A stretch of 46,388 nt of DNA from a virus (IMGVR_UViG_3300027976_002058:1-46388); one strand, 5' to 3'. Positions 1 to 6,888 are shown, counted from the first letter of the stretch. Translations and numbers: made by a program. Notes: generated from the sequence alone by a model not told the origin.

Positions 1-60
1 GGGTCGTGCCTTTGCGAAAAGGGTCGTGCCTTTGCGAAAAGGGTCGTGCCTTTGCGAAAA
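1..60. repeat. Three tandem copies of a 20-bp unit
   Basis: The unit GGGTCGTGCCTTTGCGAAAA is repeated three times exactly at the left edge. It resembles a leader (TTTGCGA is the usual ribosome-site region in this arm), so it may be a leader expansion or an assembly-end artefact. Confidence 0.9.
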
Positions 61-92
61 GGTCGAACCAAATGAGAGTTTTGCTCTCTAGG
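61..92 (+). promoter_or_regulatory. GGTCGAACC leader motif, copy 1
   Basis: GGTCGAACCAAAT, eight variable bases, then CTCTCTAGG. The same layout recurs at 3375, 3648 and 7265, always in a leader upstream of a start codon. Here GAGAG and CTCTC can pair as a hairpin. It is followed by a 10-bp tandem repeat (AGGAAGATTC twice). Function unknown; operator or RNA-binding site are possible. Confidence 0.55.
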
Positions 93-128
93 AAGATTCA
101 GGAAGATTCAGGAATTGAGGGGGATGCA

Positions 129-350
129 ATGACACTGTCGCTGAAGATTGTCGTGGTGACTGATAGAAACGAGGGCGTGCAGGCGCTTTACTTGGATGGG
201 ACATTGATAATTTGCGAGGATCGCCTTTGTGCTCAGGATATCGTCCATGCAGCAGACGGCCAGTCTGCTGTGATGAGCCACGAGTTTTTCGACCTACCGG
301 AGAATGCACAATGGCCATTAACTTTAGACGAGTTGGAGACAAATGAATGA
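129..350 (+). CDS. Hypothetical protein, 73 aa, coupled to the RuvB-like gene
   Basis: Start chosen at the ATG behind GAGGGG; the frame is open further upstream but only through the 20-bp repeats. The product begins MTLSLKIVVVTDRNEG and is acidic toward the C-terminus. No family recognised. Its TGA overlaps the ATG of the next gene by 4 bases, so the two are probably translationally coupled and may act together. Confidence 0.65.
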   Translation: MTLSLKIVVVTDRNEGVQALYLDGTLIICEDRLCAQDIVHAADGQSAVMSHEFFDLPENAQWPLTLDELETNE

Positions 351-1444
351 TACAACAGAATCAGCGAATCTTCTTTGGTCCGAAAGATCAATGGGGTGGT
401 GTTGAGCCAACTGAAGAACAGCGTCGGACGATGGTGTCTCGTACCAGTCCTGATTCGCCATTTTCCAAGTTCATTGGTAATGACAAGGCTGTTCGCAAGT
501 TACAAACGGCTGCGTACAAGGCATTGGGTCAGTTCAACCACATGATGCGGGATTTGGCATTTTCCATATTCGGTCCATCATCGGCTGGGAAGACCACCAT
601 TGCCCGTTTATATGCTGAAGCGGTTAATCTTCCGTTTGTTGAGATCAGCCCGAAGGCGATCAAGACGGTTGATGACTTATTCAAGGAAGTCAGTCGGGTA
701 TTGGCTGAAGAGGGTCTGCCGTTGGTGGAAGTGCTTCGGCGTGGGCATTACATTTTGCCGCCTGTTGTGATCCTGATTGACGAAGTTCATGCTTTGTCGG
801 AAGGGGTTGTGCAGGGGTTGTTGAAGGCAACGGAATACAACGATGCAATGATGGCTACGGAATCGGGCAAGACGGTAAACACCCACAACGTAACGTGGAT
901 GATTGCCACGACTGACGAAGGGAAGTTATTTGATGCTTTCCGTACTCGGTTCAGCCCGGTGAATCTGAAGTATTTATCGAAGGCAGACGTGGCGAAGATC
1001 GTCAAGTTGGCGAACCCGGATTTGTCGGATGTAGTGTGCAGTTTGGTTGCCCACTACAACAGTCGTATTCCTCGCAAGGCATTAGAGTTCGCTCGATATA
1101 TGCGACTTGTGAAGGATATGTCTGGCGGGACGTGGGAAGAGGTTGCTGGTCAAGTGGCTGAGGATGAAGATATTGACGAGCATGGTATGCACGCCGTCCA
1201 TTTGAAGATTCTTCGTGCTTTGGGTCAGGGACCGATTGCCCGCAATCGTATTGCATTGATTGCAGGCAGCAAGGACGAAGAAGTGGAGAAGTTTATTTTG
1301 CCGTGGTTGTTGACTGAGACTGACGATCAGCAGGCTTTAGTTGGAGTTTCCAGCAAGGGCTATACAATTACTGAGGCAGGGTTGGCTGAGTTGGAACGTC
1401 GAGACATACACCACAAGGGGCACAAGGCTCTTGTGGTGTCGTAG
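347..1444 (+). CDS. RuvB-like AAA+ ATPase (Holliday-junction motor-like)
   Basis: 365 aa. Visible: Walker A GPSSAGKTT (about 77-85), Walker B VILIDEVHAL (141-150), a sensor-1-like WMIATTDEGKL (184-194) followed by an arginine-finger-like FRTRF, then a helical lid and a C-terminal winged-helix-like part, the domain order of RuvB. RuvB drives branch migration of Holliday junctions; in a phage it would act in recombination, replication restart or packaging. The length is close to bacterial RuvB (about 340). No ruvA or ruvC is seen nearby. It could instead be another clamp-loader-type AAA+ protein. Translation is probably coupled to the preceding gene. Confidence 0.75.
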   Translation: MIQQNQRIFFGPKDQWGGVEPTEEQRRTMVSRTSPDSPFSKFIGNDKAVRKLQTAAYKALGQFNHMMRDLAFSIFGPSSAGKTTIARLYAEAVNLPFVEISPKAIKTVDDLFKEVSRVLAEEGLPLVEVLRRGHYILPPVVILIDEVHALSEGVVQGLLKATEYNDAMMATESGKTVNTHNVTWMIATTDEGKLFDAFRTRFSPVNLKYLSKADVAKIVKLANPDLSDVVCSLVAHYNSRIPRKALEFARYMRLVKDMSGGTWEEVAGQVAEDEDIDEHGMHAVHLKILRALGQGPIARNRIALIAGSKDEEVEKFILPWLLTETDDQQALVGVSSKGYTITEAGLAELERRDIHHKGHKALVVS

Positions 1445-1449
1445 TGAAT

Positions 1450-1519
1450 GAGTCTGCCTCAATGGTGAGGTAGTACCTGGGGGACCAGCGAAAAATTGGG
1501 TTCAATACCCGACAGGCTC
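1450..1519 (+). tRNA. tRNA-like gene with a shrunken anticodon arm
   Basis: A 7-bp acceptor (GAGTCTG with CAGGCTC, G-T wobbles), a D-like arm CCTC/GAGG and a clear T arm TTGGG-TTCAATA-CCCGA are present in 70 nt. The anticodon region gives only CTGG-GGGA-CCAG, a 4-nt loop instead of 7, so no anticodon can be assigned. No encoded CCA. A T-run follows and leads into the 1524 element. It may be a decoy, a processing signal or a decayed tRNA. Confidence 0.5.
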
Positions 1520-1523
1520 TTTT

Positions 1524-1541
1524 TAGTGTCAGTGTACCCTA
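1524..1541 (+). promoter_or_regulatory. 18-bp intergenic element, CAG type
   Basis: TAGTGTCAGTGTACCCTA, the consensus sequence, directly after the tRNA-like gene and only 12 bases before the ATG at 1554. Probable transcription start or processing signal. Confidence 0.8.
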
Positions 1542-1553
1542 TTGGAAAAACAG

Positions 1554-1745
1554 ATGACAAATGTTCAGACGGTGTCCGGGGAAGTAATTCTCAATCCAAA
1601 CGAAGAAAGCAAAACTTTGCATGATCATGTTTGGGTTAAGTGGTGCAATAGCAAGATCGGTGACAATGGCGTTTGTCAAGAACATTTAACCGATATTACA
1701 CTTACTGGAAAAGTGTTTGTCGAGACACCCGCTTGTGGAGTGTAA
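1554..1745 (+). CDS. Hypothetical protein, 63 aa
   Basis: ATG chosen 12 bases after the element with a weak GGAAAAA site; an in-frame TTG at 1542 is less likely. The product contains HVWVKWCNSKIGDNGVCQEH with three cysteines and ends VFVETPACGV. No family recognised. Confidence 0.45.
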   Translation: MTNVQTVSGEVILNPNEESKTLHDHVWVKWCNSKIGDNGVCQEHLTDITLTGKVFVETPACGV

Positions 1746-1783
1746 GACAACTCAACCGAAAGACTGTTACAAAAGGAAGTAAA

Positions 1784-2038
1784 ATGGTGTTCATTTTTAA
1801 TGTCATGGAAGTGTCAAAGATCTGTAAAGTTGCCCCGAATACTGTAACCAAATGGTTCGATTCCGGACGACTGAAAGGCTATCGCATTCCGGGTGCCAGC
1901 CAACCGATTCGCATCCCTCGTCAACATCTGATCACATTCCTCAAAGAACACGGAATGCCGCTCGGCGAGCTGGAAGAAACCCCAAAGCCTATCATCGAAC
2001 AATGTGACGAGAGTTTTCCTTTGGAGTCGGATCTGTAA
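1784..2038 (+). CDS. BldC/MerR-like helix-turn-helix DNA-binding protein
   Basis: 84 aa with a good AGGAAG site. Residues 7-34 (VMEVSKICKVAPNTVTKWFD) form a helix-turn-helix of the HTH_17/BldC kind, followed by GRLKGYRIPG and RIPRQHLITFLKEHGMP, the wing and helix typical of excisionase-like and BldC proteins. Such proteins bind DNA as regulators or recombination directionality factors. The version with KICKVAP...GRL.GYRIPG resembles proteins I associate with Planctomycetota (from memory). The acidic tail after residue 60 is unassigned. It has no element directly in front and probably shares the upstream transcript. Confidence 0.8.
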   Translation: MVFIFNVMEVSKICKVAPNTVTKWFDSGRLKGYRIPGASQPIRIPRQHLITFLKEHGMPLGELEETPKPIIEQCDESFPLESDL

Positions 2039-2127
2039 CAATTATTGACCGTATTGTCTGTCAGGTTGAGTTTGTTTCTACTCAGTTGATTTGTTCTGTT
2101 GTTGAAGATGATCTGTGTGTAATCTTT

Positions 2128-2145
2128 TAGTGTCAGTGTACCCTA
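2128..2145 (+). promoter_or_regulatory. 18-bp intergenic element, CAG type
   Basis: Consensus copy ending an 89-base gap that holds no gene I can support. The next start is 2165, with a GGAGG site between. Confidence 0.8.
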
Positions 2146-2164
2146 TTGGTCGGAGGAACGAAAA

Positions 2165-2653
2165 ATGAACACACGACAAGAGAAGTTGATTGCGAAGATT
2201 GGTGCGGTCAACCGGGCGAATGCTGAGGCGACACGGCTGCATCAGATTTTTCACGATATTTTTGCTCCATTTGTTGGGCAGAAGATTCTGAAGGCAGACG
2301 GGACGTTGTTGGCGAAGGTGGCTGCACTGGTGCCGGAGTTTGCTTTTGGCAACACTTTGCAAGTGAGAACCCTTCAACCGCACGTTTACCGGGACAGCAG
2401 CAACTATTCGTTGATATACACTGTGAAGGCTTGTGAAACGATGCCGCCGCATTCTTGTGCATACCACGATACGGCAATGTATATTGGCGTCTTTGCTGGT
2501 GCGATGTTGGAGAAGCTATCCCCGGTTCAGACGTATCGGTCTGACTATGTTGTTGAGGAAATTGAGGGCAAGCGTCAGGCTTACGAGTCAGCGAAGCGTG
2601 TTGCTGAGGAACTTCGGAGTGCTTTGTATCCATTTGGGGAACACGACAATTAG
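2165..2653 (+). CDS. Hypothetical protein, 162 aa
   Basis: Strong GGAGGAACG site. Soluble, helical at both ends (1-30 and 135-162) with a mixed middle; contains ETMPPHSCAYHDTAMYIGV. No family recognised. Its TAG stop lies in a degenerate copy of the intergenic element. Confidence 0.7.
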   Translation: MNTRQEKLIAKIGAVNRANAEATRLHQIFHDIFAPFVGQKILKADGTLLAKVAALVPEFAFGNTLQVRTLQPHVYRDSSNYSLIYTVKACETMPPHSCAYHDTAMYIGVFAGAMLEKLSPVQTYRSDYVVEEIEGKRQAYESAKRVAEELRSALYPFGEHDN

Positions 2654-2667
2654 TGTCGTGTAAAGTC
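2651..2667 (+). promoter_or_regulatory. Degenerate intergenic element
   Basis: TAGTGTCGTGTAAAGTC keeps the TAGTGT start but has lost TACCCTA. The preceding ACACGACAATTAGTGT is repeated at 2970-2984, where a full element follows, so this looks like a decayed or recombined copy. Confidence 0.45.
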
Positions 2668-2673
2668 GATAAC

Positions 2674-2847
2674 ATGCCGAGTCCATACAAATTATGCCGA
2701 GAGCCATGGTCCAAGTGGATTCAGCATCTACCCAGTGTCAAGGCAAAAACTAAAAAAGCTAAAAGGAAGTTTCGTCGTATGGAGCGTGAAGCGTTACGTC
2801 GAGGCGAAGAACCTCCCAAGTCAATTTCAGCGGGTGATCGATATTAG
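2674..2847 (+). CDS. Hypothetical basic protein, 57 aa
   Basis: MPSPYKLCREPWSKW followed by a lysine/arginine-rich helix (KAKTKKAKRKFRRMERE). No convincing ribosome site; a GTG at 2653 in frame is possible. May be a small nucleic-acid-binding protein. Uncertain. Confidence 0.4.
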   Translation: MPSPYKLCREPWSKWIQHLPSVKAKTKKAKRKFRRMEREALRRGEEPPKSISAGDRY

Positions 2848-2854
2848 GAAAGTG

Positions 2855-2958
2855 GATATGAGTTTAACCAAATCACAAAATGCGACATTAAGGGGTCTCT
2901 TTCTCGTAAACGTGCTCGCCTGACAGCCGAAGGTGAGACTGTTGTTGCGTGGTTGTAA
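2855..2958 (+). pseudogene. Startless gene remnant, about 34 codons
   Basis: After a TAG at about 2847, the frame reads GYEFNQITKCDIKGSLS..RARLTAEGETVVAWL to TAA at 2958, which looks like natural protein, but no start codon exists in frame. Likely the tail of a gene whose 5' part was lost by recombination. Confidence 0.35.
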
Positions 2959-2978
2959 CCTTTTTAGAACACGACAAT

Positions 2979-2996
2979 TAGTGTAATTGTACCCTA
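2979..2996 (+). promoter_or_regulatory. 18-bp intergenic element, AAT type
   Basis: TAGTGTAATTGTACCCTA. Preceded by CTTTTTAGAAC but no clear stem. Drives the gene at 3016 (GGAGG site between). Confidence 0.8.
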
Positions 2997-3015
2997 GACG
3001 GCAGGAGGACGAAAA

Positions 3016-3249
3016 ATGATTCGACAAGCCAAGTGTATTGGTGTTGAGGGTGATGAAGACGGCGAGTTCAGCGACTTGGTTGGCGCTGAAGGCAAGTTAC
3101 GAATTGATCCCAAGGTTACGGACAGTGCCGTGAATTGGTTCAATGGTGGCGGCTCGGTCAACTTCACTCGGAAGCGTGTGGTTGAGAAGGACGGTATTGT
3201 CAAGGTGTTTACCCTGTTGGGCAATACGTTCAGGTTCAGGTTGGTGTAG
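3016..3249 (+). CDS. Hypothetical protein, 77 aa
   Basis: Strong GCAGGAGG site. Small beta-rich protein (GSVNFTRKRVVEKDGIVKVF) ending TLLGNTFRFRLV. Its last 14 codons begin inside the 14-bp sequence that served as the crossover point of the downstream 273-bp duplication. Family unknown. Confidence 0.65.
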   Translation: MIRQAKCIGVEGDEDGEFSDLVGAEGKLRIDPKVTDSAVNWFNGGGSVNFTRKRVVEKDGIVKVFTLLGNTFRFRLV

Positions 3250-3254
3250 GATTT

Positions 3255-3326
3255 GGCCCATTCGTCTAGTGGCTAGGACGGCTGTTTTTCAGACAGCAGA
3301 AGACGGATCGAAACCGTCATGGGTTA
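3255..3326 (+). tRNA. tRNA-Glu (TTC), copy 1
   Basis: Cloverleaf with acceptor GGCCCAT/ATGGGTT (two G-T pairs), D arm GTCTAGTGGCTAGGAC, anticodon arm GCTGT-TTTTCAG-ACAGC giving anticodon TTC, and T arm GACGG-ATCGAAA-CCGTC. CCA is not encoded, so a CCA-adding enzyme is needed. This is the only fully normal anticodon loop in the window. Confidence 0.88.
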
Positions 3327-3330
3327 TTGT

Positions 3331-3348
3331 TAGTGTCAGTGTACCCTA
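3331..3348 (+). promoter_or_regulatory. 18-bp intergenic element, CAG type
   Basis: Consensus copy a few bases after the tRNA-Glu, first duplication unit. Followed by a leader of about 80 nt with the GGTCGAACC motif. Confidence 0.8.
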
Positions 3349-3374
3349 CGGGGTGTCCGAAAGAAAAAGAGATA

Positions 3375-3406
3375 GGTCGAACCAAATTCGAGGTTCACTC
3401 TCTAGG
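3375..3406 (+). promoter_or_regulatory. GGTCGAACC leader motif, copy 2
   Basis: GGTCGAACCAAAT, eight variable bases, CTCTCTAGG, within the leader of the chimeric reading frame at 3430. Confidence 0.55.
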
Positions 3407-3429
3407 TTGTCACACACAGGAGAAGAAAC

Positions 3430-3522
3430 ATGACTGCGTTCTTGATGATTCAAAACCCCGGCGTTGCTCCCGAAGAAGCATTTACCCTGTTGGGCAATAC
3501 GTTCAGGTTCAGGTTGGTGTAG
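3430..3522 (+). CDS. Chimeric 30-aa reading frame made by the duplication
   Basis: It begins with the first 22 residues of the 527-aa protein (MTAFLMIQNPGVAPEEAFTL...) and switches at TTTACCCTGTTGGG to the last residues of the 77-aa protein (NTFRFRLV). It keeps the full leader and ribosome site, so it is probably translated, but is most likely a by-product. Confidence 0.5.
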   Translation: MTAFLMIQNPGVAPEEAFTLLGNTFRFRLV

Positions 3523-3527
3523 GATTT

Positions 3528-3599
3528 GGCCCATTCGTCTAGTGGCTAGGACGGCTGTTTTTCAGACAGCAGAAGACGGATCGAAACCGTCATGGGTTA
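3528..3599 (+). tRNA. tRNA-Glu (TTC), copy 2
   Basis: Identical to the copy at 3255-3326, shifted by 273 bases. Doubles the dosage of tRNA-Glu(TTC). Confidence 0.88.
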
Positions 3600-3603
3600 T
3601 TGT

Positions 3604-3621
3604 TAGTGTCAGTGTACCCTA
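3604..3621 (+). promoter_or_regulatory. 18-bp intergenic element, CAG type
   Basis: Consensus copy in the second duplication unit; start codon at 3703, giving a long leader. Confidence 0.8.
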
Positions 3622-3647
3622 CGGGGTGTCCGAAAGAAAAAGAGATA

Positions 3648-3679
3648 GGTCGAACCAAATTCGAGGTTCACTCTCTAGG
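3648..3679 (+). promoter_or_regulatory. GGTCGAACC leader motif, copy 3
   Basis: Same as copy 2, in the leader of the 527-aa gene. Confidence 0.55.
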
Positions 3680-3702
3680 TTGTCACACACAGGAGAAGAA
3701 AC

Positions 3703-5286
3703 ATGACTGCGTTCTTGATGATTCAAAACCCCGGCGTTGCTCCCGAAGAAGCATTTACCCTGTTGGGTGCTTCAACGAAGCGAGACAGTGACAATGGTGC
3801 GACGATTGGGAAGTTTGGTACGGGCAACAAGCATGGCGTGGCTGTGTTGCTACGAAATCAGTTGCTTCCGGTGGTGTTCGCCGGGAACTTGAAGTTGGAG
3901 TTTAGGACTCGCCAACAGCCGGTGAATGATGGCATCAAGGATACCGTGTTCAACCGTGTTGTGGTGAAGTTTGGCGGCAAGGACCGGGCGGGGGTATCAC
4001 GTTCGGCGACGGAAGACCTTGGTTTCGTTCTGGAGCATGGTTCGGCAGACTGGCTGTCCGTCGATTTGGCCCTTCGTGAGTTCGTATCCAACTCTCTGGA
4101 CCGGGCTGTCGAGGAAGGGGAAGTCCTGTTCGTCACCAATTACCTTAACGCCCGGTCCTCGGAGTTCAAGCAGGCTGCTGCCAACAAGGGTTCATGGGAA
4201 CACAACGAAGTTCGGGAAGCACTGTCGGTGTACCGTACTACTGCAACTGACTACAAGAACGTGGTCGTTGAAGTTGTGAACGATGGTCAGGTTCGTGCCA
4301 AGGCTGGTCATACTCGCATCTTCATTCCGTTGACTCAGGACGTGTTGGTGTTCTTTAATGATTTGGGGAAGTGGTTCCTTCATTTCAGCGAACCGGAATT
4401 GTTAAACAAGACGATTCTGCCGAAGTCGAATCGCAACATTGGGGATCGTCAGTCGGCGGTGATTTATCGTCGTGGTGTTCGGGTTCGTGAGTTTGAGTCG
4501 TCGGACGTGCCGAGTCTGTTCGACTACAACTTGGAGGATTTGAAGCTGGACGAATCCCGTCGTGTTGACGACTGGTATGTCCAGTACGAAGCTGCTCAGG
4601 CTTTCTCTGGTGGCGAAGTGGAAACTATTGCCCGGTTGTGGCAGTCGTTTCTGGATGGTCAGAAGTTTTGGGAGCATAGCTTCCAGTCGTATGGTTTGGA
4701 AAGTGGTGTCCACAAGCCGCAGGAGAAGGCGAACTGGAATGCTGCATTCGAGCAAGTGGCTGGTCAGTTTGCTGTGATTGCCACTGAGGAAGGAGGTCAG
4801 CAGGCTGCTCGCAAGGGTTTCAAGGTTGTGACGGCACCGCAGGCAATTGTTCAAGCTGCCGAGAAGCATGGGGTTCGGACTCCTGCCAATGTGTTGTCGG
4901 ACGATGAGAAGGCGGGTCGGACGATCTTCGATGCAACGCCAGATGCCACTGCTGCTGTCGAGTTTGCATGGGCGCTGGTGACGAAGTATGGGATCACGAA
5001 CGGCAAGTCGATGCCGGTTGTGAAGACGTTCCGTAAGATCATGGATGCCGGGGGTCAAACCTTGGGGTTCTATAAGGACGGGGTGGTGTATATCAACCAA
5101 GATATTGCAGCGGCAGGTTCGCTGACTCTTGGGTGGCATTCGCTGACTCAGCAATTGCTGGTGACGGCAATTGAGGAAGTTAGTCATCATGTTACCGGGG
5201 CGACGGACAACAGCCGGGACTTCCAAGACTTCACTTTGAACCTAGTGGTTTACATGGCGAAGGAATTGTCGGGCGTCATGTTCTAA
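3703..5286 (+). CDS. GHKL-like ATP-binding protein with a HExxH-like tail
   Basis: 527 aa, the largest product of the left arm, with an AGGAGAAG site. Residues 35-52 (IGKFGTGNKHGVAVLL) look like the glycine-rich ATP lid of GHKL ATPases (Hsp90, MutL, gyrase B), and 126-133 (EFVSNSLD) like the N-box that binds magnesium-ATP. The N-box normally comes first, so the order appears permuted. Near the C-terminus, 490-507 (EEVSHHVTGATDNSRDF) resembles a metallopeptidase-like active site. Role unknown; an ATP-dependent chaperone or counter-defence protein is conceivable. A strong terminator follows. Confidence 0.55.
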   Translation: MTAFLMIQNPGVAPEEAFTLLGASTKRDSDNGATIGKFGTGNKHGVAVLLRNQLLPVVFAGNLKLEFRTRQQPVNDGIKDTVFNRVVVKFGGKDRAGVSRSATEDLGFVLEHGSADWLSVDLALREFVSNSLDRAVEEGEVLFVTNYLNARSSEFKQAAANKGSWEHNEVREALSVYRTTATDYKNVVVEVVNDGQVRAKAGHTRIFIPLTQDVLVFFNDLGKWFLHFSEPELLNKTILPKSNRNIGDRQSAVIYRRGVRVREFESSDVPSLFDYNLEDLKLDESRRVDDWYVQYEAAQAFSGGEVETIARLWQSFLDGQKFWEHSFQSYGLESGVHKPQEKANWNAAFEQVAGQFAVIATEEGGQQAARKGFKVVTAPQAIVQAAEKHGVRTPANVLSDDEKAGRTIFDATPDATAAVEFAWALVTKYGITNGKSMPVVKTFRKIMDAGGQTLGFYKDGVVYINQDIAAAGSLTLGWHSLTQQLLVTAIEEVSHHVTGATDNSRDFQDFTLNLVVYMAKELSGVMF

Positions 5287-5301
5287 AATGTGTCTGTGTG
5301 T

Positions 5302-5337
5302 AAACGGACGGGGGACTTCCACCCCGTCCGTTTTTTT
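5302..5337 (+). terminator. Rho-independent terminator
   Basis: AAACGGACGGGG pairs with CCCCGTCCGTTT around an 8-nt loop and is followed by a T-run. Ends the 527-aa gene transcript. Confidence 0.9.
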
Positions 5338-5350
5338 GTTTTTGTTTTCG

Positions 5351-5368
5351 TAGTGTAATTGTACCCTA
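5351..5368 (+). promoter_or_regulatory. 18-bp intergenic element, AAT type after a terminator
   Basis: TAGTGTAATTGTACCCTA placed 14 bases after a terminator: transcription must restart here if the downstream genes are to be expressed. Next start 5375. Confidence 0.85.
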
Positions 5369-5374
5369 GAGGGC

Positions 5375-5515
5375 ATGAAGACAAACGCATTGAGGCGATC
5401 CAACATTGAACTGGCTTATTTACTACTGAATCAATACGGGTATTTCCAAACAGATCGTCCAACTGCCCGTCTCATTCAGGACATTGCTTTTCGGAGGTTG
5501 TGGTGGAAAAAATGA
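5375..5515 (+). CDS. Hypothetical small protein, 46 aa
   Basis: MKTNALRRSNIELAYLLLNQ to RRLWWKK. The start sits 6 bases after the element, whose GAGGG could serve as ribosome site. The TGA overlaps the next ATG by 4 bases (ATGA), supporting a coupled pair. Family unknown. Confidence 0.55.
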   Translation: MKTNALRRSNIELAYLLLNQYGYFQTDRPTARLIQDIAFRRLWWKK

Positions 5516-5688
5516 GGAAACGATTTGTATTGAATGGTCGTAACAAACACGACGGTTCTTACTTTGTTTCGTTCTTCCGCAGCAAGCGGTATGTCTTCAA
5601 CCGGGCTGGTGTTTGCATTTCGCATTTACCGGGCAAGCGGTACAAGTATCATGTCGTGAATGCTTCATTGGTGGAAAGTCACAGTTAG
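5512..5688 (+). CDS. Hypothetical basic protein, 58 aa
   Basis: ATG chosen over an in-frame GTG at 5500 because it overlaps the previous stop and has CGGAGG about 14 bases upstream. Product rich in Arg, Tyr and Phe (FVSFFRSKRYVFNRAG). Its stop is the TAG of the next element. Confidence 0.6.
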   Translation: MRKRFVLNGRNKHDGSYFVSFFRSKRYVFNRAGVCISHLPGKRYKYHVVNASLVESHS

Positions 5689-5703
5689 CGTCAGTGTACC
5701 CTA
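5686..5703 (+). promoter_or_regulatory. 18-bp intergenic element, TAGCGTCAG variant
   Basis: TAGCGTCAGTGTACCCTA; its TAG stops the 58-aa gene. Followed by GAGGG and an 18-codon frame. Confidence 0.75.
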
Positions 5704-5718
5704 GAGGGCAACAGAAAG

Positions 5719-5775
5719 ATGATTGGAATGTCTAAAGAGTTGCCGGAAGTGAGTGATTTGGTTGAACCTTGGTAA
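5719..5775 (+). CDS. Micropeptide MIGMS-1, 18 aa
   Basis: MIGMSKELPEVSDLVEPW. The stretch AAGATGAT(T/C)GGAATGTC around the start is almost repeated at 17546, where another short peptide begins MIGMS, so the start region may be meaningful. Too short to classify. Confidence 0.35.
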   Translation: MIGMSKELPEVSDLVEPW

Positions 5776-5794
5776 ATTACGAGGTTCTCTGAAA

Positions 5795-5887
5795 ATGGCA
5801 TTGGCTGAGGTTGAAGAGTTATGGAAACGAGAGTTATGGAAACGGGCGGAGGGCAGGCTATCGTCTGGACGAACCGGCGATCCATAG
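5795..5887 (+). CDS. Small protein, 30 aa, with a duplicated ELWKR
   Basis: MALAEVEELWKRELWKRAEG... ends exactly at the TAG of the next element, as real genes here do. A 15-bp tandem repeat encodes ELWKR twice. Weak ribosome site. Confidence 0.45.
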   Translation: MALAEVEELWKRELWKRAEGRLSSGRTGDP

Positions 5888-5900
5888 TAATTGTACCCTA
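5885..5900 (+). promoter_or_regulatory. Intergenic element, 16-bp shortened AAT variant
   Basis: TAGTAATTGTACCCTA lacks two bases of the TAGTGTAATTG half. If the element is a promoter, this tests spacing tolerance. The start at 5910 uses the GAGGG that follows the element. Confidence 0.7.
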
Positions 5901-5909
5901 GAGGGCATC

Positions 5910-6233
5910 ATGCAAGAAATAATTGATCGAATTCAAGCGAGACTTGAAGAACAGAAGGTTTTGCTTCGCACACTTGCGATGTGGGGCAAGGTCAAAGAGC
6001 AGGGCATCAACCCGGATGATGTGAAGTCATTTGGGTTCGATCCTGAGTTGATGACTGTTGCCGAGAGGAACGAAGCACGTCGAAAGAATGGCTCGAACTA
6101 CAACACGGTCAATCCATATTGCTGGCCGATCAGTCGGGATGAGGAAGGGAAGATGATCGGACAGAAGCACAATTTCGTCCGGTTGCATTCGGGGGAGAAG
6201 GTTCGATTGTCTCCGATGGTAGACCGACCTTAG
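5910..6233 (+). CDS. Hypothetical protein, 107 aa
   Basis: Start lies 10 bases after the element; GAGGG from the element's 3' flank acts as ribosome site, so the leader is nearly absent. N-terminal helix (QEIIDRIQARLEEQKVLLR), then RRKNGSNYNTVNPYCWPISR. No family recognised. Confidence 0.65.
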   Translation: MQEIIDRIQARLEEQKVLLRTLAMWGKVKEQGINPDDVKSFGFDPELMTVAERNEARRKNGSNYNTVNPYCWPISRDEEGKMIGQKHNFVRLHSGEKVRLSPMVDRP

Positions 6234-6248
6234 TATCAGTGTACCCTA
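6231..6248 (+). promoter_or_regulatory. 18-bp intergenic element, TAGTATCAG variant
   Basis: TAGTATCAGTGTACCCTA; TAG stops the 107-aa gene; next start 6283. Confidence 0.75.
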
Positions 6249-6282
6249 GTGGGCGTTACTTCAACAATACACGGAGAATGCG

Positions 6283-6873
6283 ATGATTGGCAATACGGTC
6301 AAGGTGTTATCTCGGAAGTCAATGAATGGCAAGAACGACATTTGGAGTCGTGGGGTGGTGATTGATGTAATCGCCAATCGCTTCAAGATCGGTTTCGGTG
6401 ATTTTTCTTCTTACGAAGAGAGGGAATTCGAGCGAAACGAAATCAAGTCGTATCTTGAGCAATCTGATGCTGACTTCAATGCCGACTTCAAGCGGGACTT
6501 GCCGATTGGTCTTGCTTTGGCGAACGAAGCATTGGCTGAGTTGTTGCCGGGCGAAGTGGTGGTGTTCAAGGATGCTGACAATGAGTTGTCAGCATATCAT
6601 GGTGCCGTGACTATTGGTCCGGTTCAATATGATGCTCCGAAGATTGGCGGACTTATCGAGATGACGGGTTACCAAGTAACGGTTTGGTGCCATGTTCCTT
6701 CGACTCGGTGGGTTCCCGAAGAGTATATTGATGCACCTGTTGGAACATTCCCAACGATTCAGGGAGCGGTTTTGGAAATGGTTCGGACGATCTTCAATTT
6801 GAAGAATCAGGACTATTGGAACAGAAAGGCAGACGAAGCTCAAGCTGTGGCATGGGAAGCTGCCGAGATGTAG
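6283..6873 (+). CDS. Hypothetical protein, 196 aa
   Basis: CGGAGAA site. The N-terminus (MIGNTVKVLSRKSMNGKNDIW) resembles a small beta-barrel such as KOW/SH3 proteins, but this is weak. The middle holds VVVFKDADNELSAYHGAVTI; the C-terminus is helical and acidic. Function unknown. Confidence 0.65.
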   Translation: MIGNTVKVLSRKSMNGKNDIWSRGVVIDVIANRFKIGFGDFSSYEEREFERNEIKSYLEQSDADFNADFKRDLPIGLALANEALAELLPGEVVVFKDADNELSAYHGAVTIGPVQYDAPKIGGLIEMTGYQVTVWCHVPSTRWVPEEYIDAPVGTFPTIQGAVLEMVRTIFNLKNQDYWNRKADEAQAVAWEAAEM

Positions 6874-6888
6874 CATCAGTGTACCCTA
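6871..6888 (+). promoter_or_regulatory. 18-bp intergenic element, TAGCATCAG variant
   Basis: TAGCATCAGTGTACCCTA; TAG stops the 196-aa gene; next start 6928. Confidence 0.75.

Larger units (their letters stand above)
3208..3753 (+). repeat. 273-bp tandem duplication, two copies
   Basis: The segment 3208-3480 is repeated at 3481-3753. Each copy holds the tail of the 77-aa gene, a tRNA-Glu, an intergenic element, the GGTCGAACC leader motif and the first codons of the 527-aa gene. TTTACCCTGTTGGG occurs at 3208, 3481 and 3754, so the unit is bounded by 14 bp of microhomology. The length (91 codons) keeps frame. Confidence 0.93.

Noticed and set aside
4402-5226. Long 274-codon minus-strand frame opposite the 527-aa gene
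   Set aside because: Mirror image of the biased third positions of the plus gene; no ribosome site or domain.
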